Positions 34,864 through 43,190 of a DNA stretch of 55,611 nucleotides are shown piece after piece. Location of the stretch: the NCBI RefSeq assembly GCF_947331445.1, contig NZ_CAMZOG010000025.1:1-55611 (forward strand), in the 5' to 3' direction. Each line of letters opens with the position of its first letter. The stretch's first letter is position 1. The stretch is from Parendozoicomonas sp. Alg238-R29. GTDB lineage: Bacteria; Pseudomonadota; Gammaproteobacteria; Pseudomonadales; Endozoicomonadaceae. A program made the position numbers and the translations under genes. The notes under the pieces are model-generated. The model saw only the letters and a program-made list of their open reading frames with translations, had not been told where the DNA came from and made no database searches.

Positions 34864-35421
34864 CTATGCCAGTTCCGGAATCATTGTTTCCTCTGGCATA
34901 TGCTCAAACTCGCTGAATGTAGCCTGAGAGTAGTCAACCCTCTCAACAGCTGAAACATGGGGGTGCGGCAATCCTTCAATGGTTTTTAGTCGGGGTAAAA
35001 GCCCTTGCCCGTTGGCGATCTGAATAGCCAATCCCGGTCGTGCATTAAGCTCCAGAATCAGAGGCCCGTGAAGACGATCAAGAACAATGTCTACCCCCAA
35101 ACAACCCAACCCGGTTATATCAAAACAGGCCGAAGAAAGTTCCAACAGGCGCCGCCAGTGGGGCACTTTCAAATAATTAAAAAAGTGCCCAGTATCAGGG
35201 TGATTAGTGACTGGCTTATCAAACTGAACGGCTTTCAGACTTTTCCCGGTAGCAAGATCAAGTCCAACTCCAACAGCCCCTTGGTGAAGATTTGCTTTCC
35301 CATCTGAAGCACGGGTCGCCATGCGCATCATCGCCATAACCGGATATCCCTGAAATACGATGGTACGAATATCTGATGAATTACGGGCCAGTAGCCAGAT
35401 GTCCATAACCGACATCGACAA
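34864..35421 (-). pseudogene. Alpha-L-glutamate-ligase-like (RimK-type ATP-grasp) remnant, C-terminal half
   Basis: The frame encodes about 180 residues matching the C-terminal part of the alpha-L-glutamate-ligase-like ATP-grasp family: TIVFQGYPVMAMMRMATRAS, GKANLHQGAVGVGLDLATG, LGCLGVDIVLD, then GPLILELNARPGLAIQIANG. The N-terminal half, with the nucleotide-binding lysines, is missing. Upstream similarity stops near SSDIRTIV, where sequence from a retropepsin-like gene is joined on. In relatives this ligase sits in an operon with a retropepsin-like protease and an inactive-transglutaminase/7TM protein, and here an internal deletion appears to have removed everything between. Confidence 0.75.
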
Positions 35422-35640
35422 GCGCCATATCGGTCAGAAAATTTCTACCAATAAGAGCCGGGTACTCGAAGTTCTCTCGGTCTGCCAGAGTAAACTCGCT
35501 GGTTCTTTCGAGCTTCCCTGTTTGCACAGTCAGCATAACCACCAGTCTGCGTTGTGACTCTTCACCTTTACGTTTACGTTTACGTTTACGTTTAATCAAA
35601 ACCCTGCGGTACAGATTCCGTTTTTACCTGAACAGTTGAC
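35381..35640 (-). pseudogene. Retropepsin-like (RimB/ATP-dependent zinc protease family) remnant
   Basis: The minus-strand text RRLVVMLTVQTG, then FTLADRENFEYPALIGRNFL and TDMALVDVGYG, is the C-terminal half of the RimB-like retropepsin family, whose typical motif is TLTDR...YPVLIGR..L...LVD. Upstream the frame breaks at a TTTACG repeat, and a neighbouring frame continues with weakly similar sequence (SLNSTAEFKRDESTVQV). The N-terminal catalytic DTGA motif is not found. Downstream it runs directly into the ligase remnant. Best read as a frameshifted, deleted gene. Confidence 0.6.
35567..35594 (-). repeat. (TTTACG)x4 hexamer repeat
   Basis: Four exact TTTACG units (35567-35590) plus a partial TTTA encode alternating Lys-Arg on the minus strand, at the frame break of the retropepsin-like remnant. 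Confidence 0.9.
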
Positions 35641-35703
35641 TCATCTCGCTTAAACTCAGCCGTGCTATTCAGAGAATCCTTCTGAATCAGGCATCTCACA
35701 CCT

Positions 35704-36033
35704 TTACGGCTGAGGTATTCGGCCAGAGTAACCCTTATCTGGGTGAAACAAGTTATCAACAACAAACCAGGTATTACCAATACAATGAAACGGAAACAGT
35801 CGTTTGATATTTTCGTTGTTTTTCTCGCAGTCATATCGGTATAACGCCAGAATCAAGCGACCATAAACAGCCAGAGGAAGAACCCTATCTTTTTGACGGC
35901 TGCGCAGAGCTACCTGACACTCGCAGAATGCTGACCTTACTTCTTCCCAATGTATTCCCTTTTTAATAGGTGCTTCTTTCCTGCGAATAGCATTGAGATC
36001 TTCATCACTGATTGCTGATACAAAAAACTGCAT
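35704..36033 (-). CDS. Doubtful 109-residue hypothetical protein
   Basis: The frame starts MQFFVSAISDEDLNAI and ends at 35704 near the decayed retropepsin locus. It is well-formed in composition, with many charged and aromatic residues, but I recognise no family. It may be a fragment. Its start lies about 50 bases beyond the hairpin that ends the upstream crotonase gene. Confidence 0.3.
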   Translation of the reverse strand: MQFFVSAISDEDLNAIRRKEAPIKKGIHWEEVRSAFCECQVALRSRQKDRVLPLAVYGRLILALYRYDCEKNNENIKRLFPFHCIGNTWFVVDNLFHPDKGYSGRIPQP

Positions 36034-36080
36034 AGCAGCCGAAACGGGTGTCAGTTTTTGAGAAGGAATAGTTATGAAAG

Positions 36081-36108
36081 CAAAAGCCGGTCAGAGAAGC
36101 TGACCGGC
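36081..36108 (-). terminator. Intrinsic terminator of the acyl-CoA dehydrogenase/crotonase pair
   Basis: GCCGGTCAG (36086-36094) and CTGACCGGC (36100-36108) form a perfect 9-bp G+C-rich stem with a 5-base loop. On the minus strand it is followed by TTTTG, 30 bases past the crotonase stop. Confidence 0.8.
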
Positions 36109-36137
36109 ACAAGAAGAGTTAGGACAACTCACAGCTG

Positions 36138-36914
36138 TTACTCATAATTCCACTCGGGTTTTCTTTTTTCGAGGAAAGCATTCACACCTTCTGTTTGGTT
36201 ACCGCCATCGAAAAGCGCCAGAAACAGCTCCCGCTCAGCTGGCAGCACCTGACGTACCGGCAGACTTCGTCCCATCTGTACCAACTGTTTGCAGGCTGCA
36301 ATACTGTCGGGACTTTGCTTACCTGCCATTTCTGCAAGCTCCAGAGCCCGGGCACGCAAATCATCACTAGCAACAACTTCTTCCACCAAACCAATTTTCA
36401 GCGCCTGCTCGGCATTCACCCGCTCACCGCAGAGAATCATGCGTTTAGCCCAGCCTTCACCCACCAGAAGGGTGAGATTCTGGGTGCCACCAGCACAAGG
36501 CAGCAAACCAACTGAGGCTTCCGGCAAAGCCATCACAGCCTGTTCACTGGCAATTCGCAGGTCGCAGGCCAGAGCAACTTCCAGACCGCCACCCATGGAA
36601 TAGCCGTTAATAGCTGCGATGGAAACACCGCGAAAATCAGTAAGAGCTTCAAAAGCCCGACCAAAAGCCTGAGCCACTTCTGCGGCCTGGTCTTTATCTC
36701 CAGCGGCAAACTGTTTCAAATCCGCACCGGCAGAGAAAAACTTCGGGGAGTCACTGACAATAACAAGGCTGACAATTTCTCTGTCGGCATTCAGATCATT
36801 AACAATCTTTTCCAACTGATTGAGGCTGTCTATCGTCCAGGTGTTTGCAGGAGGGTTATTCAGCGTAACTGTGGCCAAAGAACCACGCTTTTCCAGAATC
36901 AATGCATCACTCAT
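36138..36914 (-). CDS. Enoyl-CoA hydratase/isomerase (crotonase) family
   Basis: The protein has 258 residues from ATG 36914, which has AAGGA 10 bases upstream. ATG 36935, overlapping the previous stop as TAATG, is an alternative adding seven residues. The oxyanion-hole and catalytic regions are intact: FFSAGADLKQFA, INGYSMGGGLEVALACDLR and LPEASVGLLPCAGGTQ with the usual Glu. It should hydrate or isomerise enoyl-CoA thioesters. Coupled to an acyl-CoA dehydrogenase, it fits branched-chain amino-acid (valine) or fatty-acid breakdown; the exact substrate is inferred. Confidence 0.88.
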   Translation of the reverse strand: MSDALILEKRGSLATVTLNNPPANTWTIDSLNQLEKIVNDLNADREIVSLVIVSDSPKFFSAGADLKQFAAGDKDQAAEVAQAFGRAFEALTDFRGVSIAAINGYSMGGGLEVALACDLRIASEQAVMALPEASVGLLPCAGGTQNLTLLVGEGWAKRMILCGERVNAEQALKIGLVEEVVASDDLRARALELAEMAGKQSPDSIAACKQLVQMGRSLPVRQVLPAERELFLALFDGGNQTEGVNAFLEKRKPEWNYE

Positions 36915-36934
36915 ATTGTTATTATCCTTAGCCA

Positions 36935-38089
36935 TTAGAACTGAAAAACATCATCTGCCAGAAGGCGGCGGCCAATAATAACCCGCATAATTTCGTTAGT
37001 GCCTTCCAGAATTTGGTGAACCCGGCTGTCCCGCACATGGCGCTCCAGCGGATACTCCTTGATATAACCATAACCTCCATGAAGTTGCAGAGCATCGTTG
37101 CAAACATCAAAACAGGCATCTGTAGCAAAGCGTTTAGCCATAGCGCAGTAAGTTGTTGCCTGATTGTCTTTGGCATCCAGTTTAGCTGCTGCCAGATGCA
37201 CCATCTGGCGTGCAGCTACAAGGTTAGTTGCCATATCCGCCAGCTTGAATTGCAGAGCCTGAAACTCACCAATTGCCTTACCAAACTGCCTGCGCTCACC
37301 AAGATAAGTTCTGGCCTGCTCCAGAGCTGCGCGGGCAGTGCCCAAAGAACAGGTGGCAATATTGATACGGCCACCGTCCAGCCCTTTCATGGCAAAGAGG
37401 AAACCTTCTCCCTCTTCACCTAAACGGTTGGCGACCGGCACGCGAACATTCTCGAAAGTAATGGTACGGGTTGGCTGAGCATTCCAACCCATCTTGTCTT
37501 CTTTGCGGCCGTAGCTGATACCTTCAAGATCAGCGGGAATGACCAATGCAGAAATTCCTTTTGGCCCAGAATCACCGGTACGCACCATAGCAACAAGAAC
37601 ATCAGTGCTGCCCGCACCGGAGATAAAACATTTGCTGCCATTCAAAACATAATCACTGCCATCACGAACAGCTGTGGTTTTCAGGGACGCTGCATCACTA
37701 CCTGCACCAGGTTCTGTTAAGCAATAAGATGCCAACTTCTCGCCAGTCACCAGTTGTGGACACCAGTCATCACGTACCGCATCACTGCCAAAAGATGCCA
37801 CCATCCAGGTTGCCATATTATGGATAGTCATAAAGGCGGCGGTGGTTGTACAACCGGCAGACAATTCTTCAAATATCAGACTGGCATCAAGGCGACCAAG
37901 ACCCATTCCTCCAGAGCTTTCCGGGGTATAAATAGAAAGAAAGCCCAGCTTGCCGGCACGCTTCAGCACATCAACAGGAAAGTGGCTTTCCAAGTCCCAG
38001 CGCGCTGCGTTAGGTGCCAGCTCCTGACGTGCAAAATCTCTGGCGGCGTCCTGAAAGGCGACTTGTTCGGGGGTTAATTCAAAGTTCAT
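36935..38089 (-). CDS. Acyl-CoA dehydrogenase (isobutyryl-CoA dehydrogenase-like)
   Basis: This 384-residue FAD enzyme oxidises acyl-CoA to enoyl-CoA. Landmarks are ELTPEQVAFQDAARDFA, the FAD/substrate loop YCLTEPGAGSDAASLKT, GWNAQPTRTITFENVRVP and the C-terminal LEGTNEIMRVIIGRRLL with the catalytic Glu. The GWN(A/S)QPTR wording and placement of Glu at this C-terminal loop resemble ACAD8-type isobutyryl-CoA dehydrogenases of valine catabolism. It is first of a two-gene unit, its stop overlapping the crotonase start region. The mmsA/mmsB genes common nearby in other bacteria are absent. Confidence 0.88.
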   Translation of the reverse strand: MNFELTPEQVAFQDAARDFARQELAPNAARWDLESHFPVDVLKRAGKLGFLSIYTPESSGGMGLGRLDASLIFEELSAGCTTTAAFMTIHNMATWMVASFGSDAVRDDWCPQLVTGEKLASYCLTEPGAGSDAASLKTTAVRDGSDYVLNGSKCFISGAGSTDVLVAMVRTGDSGPKGISALVIPADLEGISYGRKEDKMGWNAQPTRTITFENVRVPVANRLGEEGEGFLFAMKGLDGGRINIATCSLGTARAALEQARTYLGERRQFGKAIGEFQALQFKLADMATNLVAARQMVHLAAAKLDAKDNQATTYCAMAKRFATDACFDVCNDALQLHGGYGYIKEYPLERHVRDSRVHQILEGTNEIMRVIIGRRLLADDVFQF

Positions 38090-38277
38090 GGCAACCCTGA
38101 CCTTCTTAGTGTTATTGGGGCTGTTAAGACTTTCCCATCATAGGTCAAGAATGTTGATGATCCAATGTTGGCAGGGATCATTTCTATTGGCAGGAAAAAG
38201 AGCTTGATTGCATCGGAAAACGGTCCATGATTGATGATCAAACTCTGCCTATCCTGAACAGCACAGGAATAATAACC

Positions 38278-39279
38278 GTGATCAAAGCCTACACTGCCAG
38301 CCAGCCTGGCGGCAAACTCGAAGCTTTTGAATATGACCCTGGCCCCTTAGGTGACGGCGAAGTTGAACTTGCCGTTGAGTCCTGCGGTATCTGCCACAGT
38401 GACCTGAGCATGTTGAACAACGAGTGGGGGATAACTCAATACCCCTTTGTTGCCGGCCATGAGGTTATCGGAAAAATCACAGCCACCGGAGCGAACGTCA
38501 GTGATCTGAAAACCGGACAAAACGTTGGCCTGGGCTGGCATTCCGACTATTGCCACATCTGCCATTCCTGCATGTCTGGTGATCACAATCTATGCAGCAA
38601 AGCTCAACCAACCATTGCTGGCAGACACGGAGGATTTGCGGATAAAGTGCGTGCCGATGCCTCTGCTGTTGTTGCCCTGCCCGAAGGTTTAAACCCCAAA
38701 ACAGCCGGGCCATTATTTTGTGGCGGGATTACAGTTTTCAATCCTCTGGTTCAGTTTGATATTCCATCTACAGCCAAAGTTGCTGTCATTGGTATTGGAG
38801 GATTGGGGCATTTGGCTTTGCAGTTCCTGAATGCCTGGGGTTGTGAAGTCACAGCGTTTACATCCAGTGAAGCTAAACAGGCTGAAGCTCTGGAAATGGG
38901 AGCCCACAAAACCCTGAACTCGAGAAGCAAAGAGGCTCTGTCTGAAGCTGCGGGATACTTTGATCTGATTATCTCGACTGTCAATGTAAAGCTGGACTGG
39001 AATGCTTATATCAATACTCTCGCGCCCAAAGGTCGTTTGCATTTCGTTGGCGCGACTCTGGAAGCACTGGATATTGCTGCATTCCCACTGATAGGTGGCC
39101 AGCGCTCTATTTCTGGCTCTCCTGTTGGCAGCCCGGCAACAATAAAAACCATGCTGGAATTTGCTGCCCGCCATAACATTGAACCTGTTGTTGAACATTT
39201 TAAGTTTGATCAGGTTAATGAAGCTATTGCGCATCTTAAAGAAGGTAAAGCCCGGTACAGGGTTGTACTCAGTCACTGA
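38278..39279 (+). CDS. Zinc-dependent alcohol dehydrogenase (NAD(P), YahK/Ahr-like)
   Basis: From GTG 38278 (AGGA 9 bases upstream) the protein has 333 residues, the usual size; ATG 38227 is possible. The catalytic zinc site is CGICHSD with GHEVIGKI. The structural zinc site has four cysteines around YCHICHSCMSGDHNLC, and the cofactor fold starts VIGIGGLGHLALQF. It resembles the YahK/Ahr broad-specificity aldehyde reductases. It is divergent from the acyl-CoA dehydrogenase and ends in a shared bidirectional terminator with the CoA-transferase-family gene. Confidence 0.88.
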   Translation: MIKAYTASQPGGKLEAFEYDPGPLGDGEVELAVESCGICHSDLSMLNNEWGITQYPFVAGHEVIGKITATGANVSDLKTGQNVGLGWHSDYCHICHSCMSGDHNLCSKAQPTIAGRHGGFADKVRADASAVVALPEGLNPKTAGPLFCGGITVFNPLVQFDIPSTAKVAVIGIGGLGHLALQFLNAWGCEVTAFTSSEAKQAEALEMGAHKTLNSRSKEALSEAAGYFDLIISTVNVKLDWNAYINTLAPKGRLHFVGATLEALDIAAFPLIGGQRSISGSPVGSPATIKTMLEFAARHNIEPVVEHFKFDQVNEAIAHLKEGKARYRVVLSH

Positions 39280-39285
39280 ATAAAA

Positions 39286-39321
39286 ACAGCCCGTCAGGAA
39301 TAGACTTTCCCAACGGGCTGT
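39286..39321. terminator. Bidirectional terminator between convergent genes
   Basis: ACAGCCCGT (39286-39294) and ACGGGCTGT (39313-39321) make a perfect 9-bp stem. A run of A before it (TAAAA) supplies the U-tract on the minus strand. The plus side has TATTC and a short A-run. It lies between the stops at 39279 and 39343. Confidence 0.75.
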
Positions 39322-39342
39322 ATTCAAAAATTCAGCGCGTTT

Positions 39343-40527
39343 CTATCCACAGGCACCATCAGCAATCAGTTTGTCGATATCACTTTCGCCGTAACCAAGC
39401 TTTTGCAGCACAGAGCGATTGTCCGCACCAACCTTGCCACCGGCATGGCGATATTCAGCATCGCTGCCTGAAAATTTAATTGGATTAGCAATCTGGCGCA
39501 CAGTCAGGTCATTACCAACCGCAACCTCCGCCACCAGTTCACGCTCTCTTACATGGGCATGGTTAACGGCTTCCTGCAGATCCAGGACAGGTTCTACGCA
39601 CACATCGATTTCATCGAAAACAACCTGCCATTCCGCAAGGGTTCGTGTGGATAGAACATTCTGGATATCAAGCTTTAACTCCGCCTGCGTAACAGGAGAC
39701 ATATCTATAGCACGGGCAGCCCACTCAGGATGGCCGAGAGCTTTGAACAACCCCATAGCAAACTGAGGTTCCAGGCTACCAACAGAAAGCCAGCGGTTAT
39801 CACTGGTCTGGTAATAATCGTAGAAGATTCCGCCATTGAGCATTTCTTCACCGGCTTTAGGGGAAGATGATGAAGCCAGGCCTGCAGCACCAGACATTGC
39901 ATTCAGGGCAAAAGCACAATCAGTCATACTGATATCAATAAACTGCCCCTCTCCTGTTGCTTGCCGTTGAATCACCGCTGCCATAATTCCCATAACCGCA
40001 TGATGAGAACCACCAGCAATATCGGCTAACTGAGTTCCCGCCAGTACCGGGCCGGTTTCTTTTCTGCCGCTGTAAGAAGCCAGCCCGGAAAGAGCGAGAT
40101 AGTTAATATCGTGGCCAGCTCTGTCTTTCAACGGACCAGTTTGCCCATAACCGGTAATTGAGCAGTAAATCAGTTTTGGATTAATTTGCTTGAGTTCTTC
40201 ATAACCCAGGCCAAAACGCTGCATAACCCCTGGACGGAACTGTTCAATAACAACGTCATACTCTTCCACCAGCTGACGAACAATCGCCACCGCTTCAGGC
40301 TTTTTAAGGTTAAGCCCAAGACTTTTCTTATTTCGGTTCAGGGTGGCGTGAATAGCAGAGACCCCCTTCTTCACAAACGGAGGCATATTGCGTGCAAGGT
40401 CTGCCCGACCAAACGCTTCAATACGCAGAACTTCGGCGCCCATATCTGCCAGCAACTGAGTGGCATAAGGCCCGGGCAACAGTGTGGAAAAATCGAGAAC
40501 CTTTAAACCATCCAACGGGCGCGCCAT
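39343..40527 (-). CDS. CaiB/BaiF-family protein, probable alpha-methylacyl-CoA racemase
   Basis: The 394-residue class III CoA-transferase-fold protein opens with PLDGLKVLDFSTLLPGPYAT and has the family GYGQTGPLKDRAGHDINYLALSG. The AGHDINY stretch is typical of alpha-methylacyl-CoA racemases, whose catalytic His lies in it, and LADIAGG follows where their catalytic Asp is found. It would invert 2-methylacyl-CoA so that a stereospecific dehydrogenase can act, which suits the acyl-CoA genes nearby. A true CoA transferase is the alternative. SD-like AAGGAG precedes the start. Confidence 0.82.
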   Translation of the reverse strand: MARPLDGLKVLDFSTLLPGPYATQLLADMGAEVLRIEAFGRADLARNMPPFVKKGVSAIHATLNRNKKSLGLNLKKPEAVAIVRQLVEEYDVVIEQFRPGVMQRFGLGYEELKQINPKLIYCSITGYGQTGPLKDRAGHDINYLALSGLASYSGRKETGPVLAGTQLADIAGGSHHAVMGIMAAVIQRQATGEGQFIDISMTDCAFALNAMSGAAGLASSSSPKAGEEMLNGGIFYDYYQTSDNRWLSVGSLEPQFAMGLFKALGHPEWAARAIDMSPVTQAELKLDIQNVLSTRTLAEWQVVFDEIDVCVEPVLDLQEAVNHAHVRERELVAEVAVGNDLTVRQIANPIKFSGSDAEYRHAGGKVGADNRSVLQKLGYGESDIDKLIADGACG

Positions 40528-40799
40528 ATTCAGACTCCTTATTATTGTGAATACTGAGAACTATGGCAGCAGTGTAAGCTGGCTTCAGAATATGGGTAAT
40601 AACGTAATCTGCCACCACAATTGGCAGTACGGTTAATCATCCACAGGTTCTGTTGCTGTGATAAGGTATTTGAGTCGCAAACATCACGACGTTAAACCTG
40701 ACGTCCGTTGCCAGTACAGGATCTGGCCGCGAGAGCACCCGAATAAGAATTCTACGGTGCATTCCTGAATCTGTTGTATTTAAGGTTTATAGGAACGTT

Positions 40800-41717
40800 A
40801 TGTCTGACCTTTTTGGGGCCGATAGCACGGCTTTTGCCAATATATTTACTTACCTTGGCCTCCCCCTTTCCAGAGATTTAAATGAAGATGTCGATGCTGT
40901 GGTTATGGGAATCCCCTACGATCTGGCAACCACCGGTCGTTCCGGCGCACGTTTTGGACCGAATGGCATACGTCAGGCGTCCAGCCAACTGCGCTGGGAA
41001 GAACAGCGCTGGCCCTGGGGTTTCACCATCCGTGATCATCTGAATATTATCGATTATGGCGATATTGTTTATGAAGAGGGTGACAGCGAAAAAATGCTGG
41101 CGCAGGTTTCTCAGGAAGCCAATCGGATTTTTTCTGCTGGTAAAAAGCTGCTGACCTTTGGCGGCGATCATTTCCTGACTCTGCCATTGCTTAGAGCTGC
41201 TTACCAGGCTCACGGTGAAGTTGCCCTGATTCACTTTGACGCTCATACCGATACCGAAGAAAGCGATGCCAAATACAATCACGGCAGCATGTTTTATACC
41301 GCTGCCAAAGAAGGTATTTATGACCCCGGCCACAGTGTCCAGGTGGGAATCCGGACTGAGTACGATGTAGATAATCACAACCTGCAAGTACTGGATGCCA
41401 GATGGTGTAATAACCATTCACCAGATGAGATTATCCACCAGATTAAACAACGGGTTGGCGACAAACCGGTTTACCTGAGTTTTGATATTGATTGTCTCGA
41501 TCCGGCTTTTGCGCCAGGAACTGGCACGCCGGTTATTGGGGGGTTAAGTACTTCAACAGCTCTACAGATCCTGCATGGATTGTCAGGCTTGAATATTGTT
41601 GCTGCCGATGTGATGGAGGTAGCCCCGGCTTATGACCATGCCGATATTACATCTCTGGCTGGCGCAACTCTGGCGTTGGACATTCTGCATTTACTGGCAA
41701 GCGTTGAAAGGGCCTGA
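40800..41717 (+). CDS. speB: Agmatinase (ureohydrolase family)
   Basis: The 305-residue enzyme has the dinuclear manganese motifs GGDHF, IHFDAHTDTE and SFDIDCLDPAFAPGTGTP complete. Agmatinase converts agmatine to putrescine and urea. The ATG is preceded by AGGAACGTT. The closest activities, guanidinobutyrase and arginase, cannot be excluded from sequence alone. No speA lies nearby. It converges on the HD-domain gene, with 9 bases between the stops. Confidence 0.88.
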   Translation: MSDLFGADSTAFANIFTYLGLPLSRDLNEDVDAVVMGIPYDLATTGRSGARFGPNGIRQASSQLRWEEQRWPWGFTIRDHLNIIDYGDIVYEEGDSEKMLAQVSQEANRIFSAGKKLLTFGGDHFLTLPLLRAAYQAHGEVALIHFDAHTDTEESDAKYNHGSMFYTAAKEGIYDPGHSVQVGIRTEYDVDNHNLQVLDARWCNNHSPDEIIHQIKQRVGDKPVYLSFDIDCLDPAFAPGTGTPVIGGLSTSTALQILHGLSGLNIVAADVMEVAPAYDHADITSLAGATLALDILHLLASVERA

Positions 41718-41726
41718 TGAAGAACT

Positions 41727-43148
41727 TTACCACTTAGGCCCAATCAAACGCTCAGTAAGGAATGGATCCTTGGTAATACTTCCTCCATCAGGCCTGTGCA
41801 TCCATGTATAGGCCGATAGGGGGAAGGTTTCTTTTTCCCCGGATTCAGAGATGGAATTTATAAAAACACGATCAACCAGCCTGGAAGGAGCCATACTGCA
41901 TGATGTTAATGATTCTGCCATGCGCTTTAACTGGTAATTTTTAACCAAAGGTGCGGCATCAAACGAATCCGAGGCGAACCTGACCGCCACATAATTACCA
42001 TCTGCTCTACGCTGGTAGCGAACATCATCAACAATATAATTTGAATAAACATGGGAAAAATCTCCAGGCAAGGCGGAAAGTAAAGCCGTTGCCATCAGTG
42101 ATAGTTTTCCACCGGGATACACTGGCTCTTCTCCACTCTCCAAGTCGTGTTTCAAAATACGAAATTCTTCACTTTCCGAAAACCTGTGATCAATGACTGG
42201 CTGTTTCATCTGATCCAGATAGTGTTCCCGCAAGAACGCAGCCCACTCATCACTCCCTCTGTACGAAACATTATGTTTAATAACACTGAGACTATCGAGA
42301 AGGTGGAGGTAAAGCTCTGATTGCTGATGAGCAAACAAGCGATTTCTGGAAAAATCCAGATTATCGGCAAAACGCAGAAGTACCAGAAATGGCTCTTCTT
42401 TTATCGAAGCGGGGTGGTAGGTTTTGGATAATCCATAGAATTCACGCTGGCGCTTGACCAATGAGATCAAGCGTTTCTTAAAGCCGCGACTTGTGAACCT
42501 TGAATCATCCGCATTGTGATAGGAAACCGCATCAAAAACAGCAGTAAGCACACGCTTCTCAGTCGAAAGAGCCATGGGAAGAAGCTGTTTTAAAGGTTGT
42601 AAAAAATGTGTATCAACAACCTCCGCCCCCAACTGTGCATGCACATGTTTCGGGGTGTTTTTTATATTAACGAATTCGCTGTATCCAATATCGTGAACCA
42701 AAGCGACAAAACTCCCCAAAAGCATAGCGATGTCATGCTTTTTAGGGTGCTTTTGCAGGTCGTATCGCTGGTAAATTCTTGACAGGAAATCCGGGCTTTC
42801 AAACATAATCCTTTGCATTTTTTGCAAAACCCGCAAACTGTGCCCCGCATTATGGGAAGTAAACCAGGGTAAATCCGTTTCAGATTGTCGTTTGAGCCGA
42901 TCGAGTAATCTTGCAAGAAATTCCTGCTCCAGCTGATCCTTATCTCCTATACCTTCGAGGTAACCGATAAAACGTACAAACGCCTCTTCAGTTTCTGGCG
43001 TCATCAGCTCAAACAAACCAGGATACACATTTGTAATTGTTTTCTGGCTGGCAGAATAGTCCCTCATAGAGGCGGCCTTGAGGGGCAAACAACTCGTTAG
43101 AAAAAGAAAGAAGAAAAACAGCCTTGTTGGTAAAGTCGCTAAAATCAT
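41727..43148 (-). CDS. Exported HD-domain protein, probable lipoprotein
   Basis: The 473-residue protein starts at ATG 43148 with GGAAG 5 bases upstream. An N-terminal signal (MILATLPTRLFFFFLFLTSC) ends in a lipobox-like LTSC at Cys 20. The body carries an HD-phosphohydrolase metal set: His in HNAGHSLRVL, His-Asp in FVALVHDIGYSEF, His in SYHNADDS and Asp in LLRFADNLDFSRNR. HD enzymes usually act on nucleotides in the cytoplasm, so a secreted version is unusual. The C-terminal ~150 residues show no family I know. It follows the crotonase gene by 42 bases. Confidence 0.7.
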   Translation of the reverse strand: MILATLPTRLFFFFLFLTSCLPLKAASMRDYSASQKTITNVYPGLFELMTPETEEAFVRFIGYLEGIGDKDQLEQEFLARLLDRLKRQSETDLPWFTSHNAGHSLRVLQKMQRIMFESPDFLSRIYQRYDLQKHPKKHDIAMLLGSFVALVHDIGYSEFVNIKNTPKHVHAQLGAEVVDTHFLQPLKQLLPMALSTEKRVLTAVFDAVSYHNADDSRFTSRGFKKRLISLVKRQREFYGLSKTYHPASIKEEPFLVLLRFADNLDFSRNRLFAHQQSELYLHLLDSLSVIKHNVSYRGSDEWAAFLREHYLDQMKQPVIDHRFSESEEFRILKHDLESGEEPVYPGGKLSLMATALLSALPGDFSHVYSNYIVDDVRYQRRADGNYVAVRFASDSFDAAPLVKNYQLKRMAESLTSCSMAPSRLVDRVFINSISESGEKETFPLSAYTWMHRPDGGSITKDPFLTERLIGPKW

Positions 43149-43190
43149 AGTTCTTCCATGAACTATCCAGAAATAGAGAATTCTCTAAGT

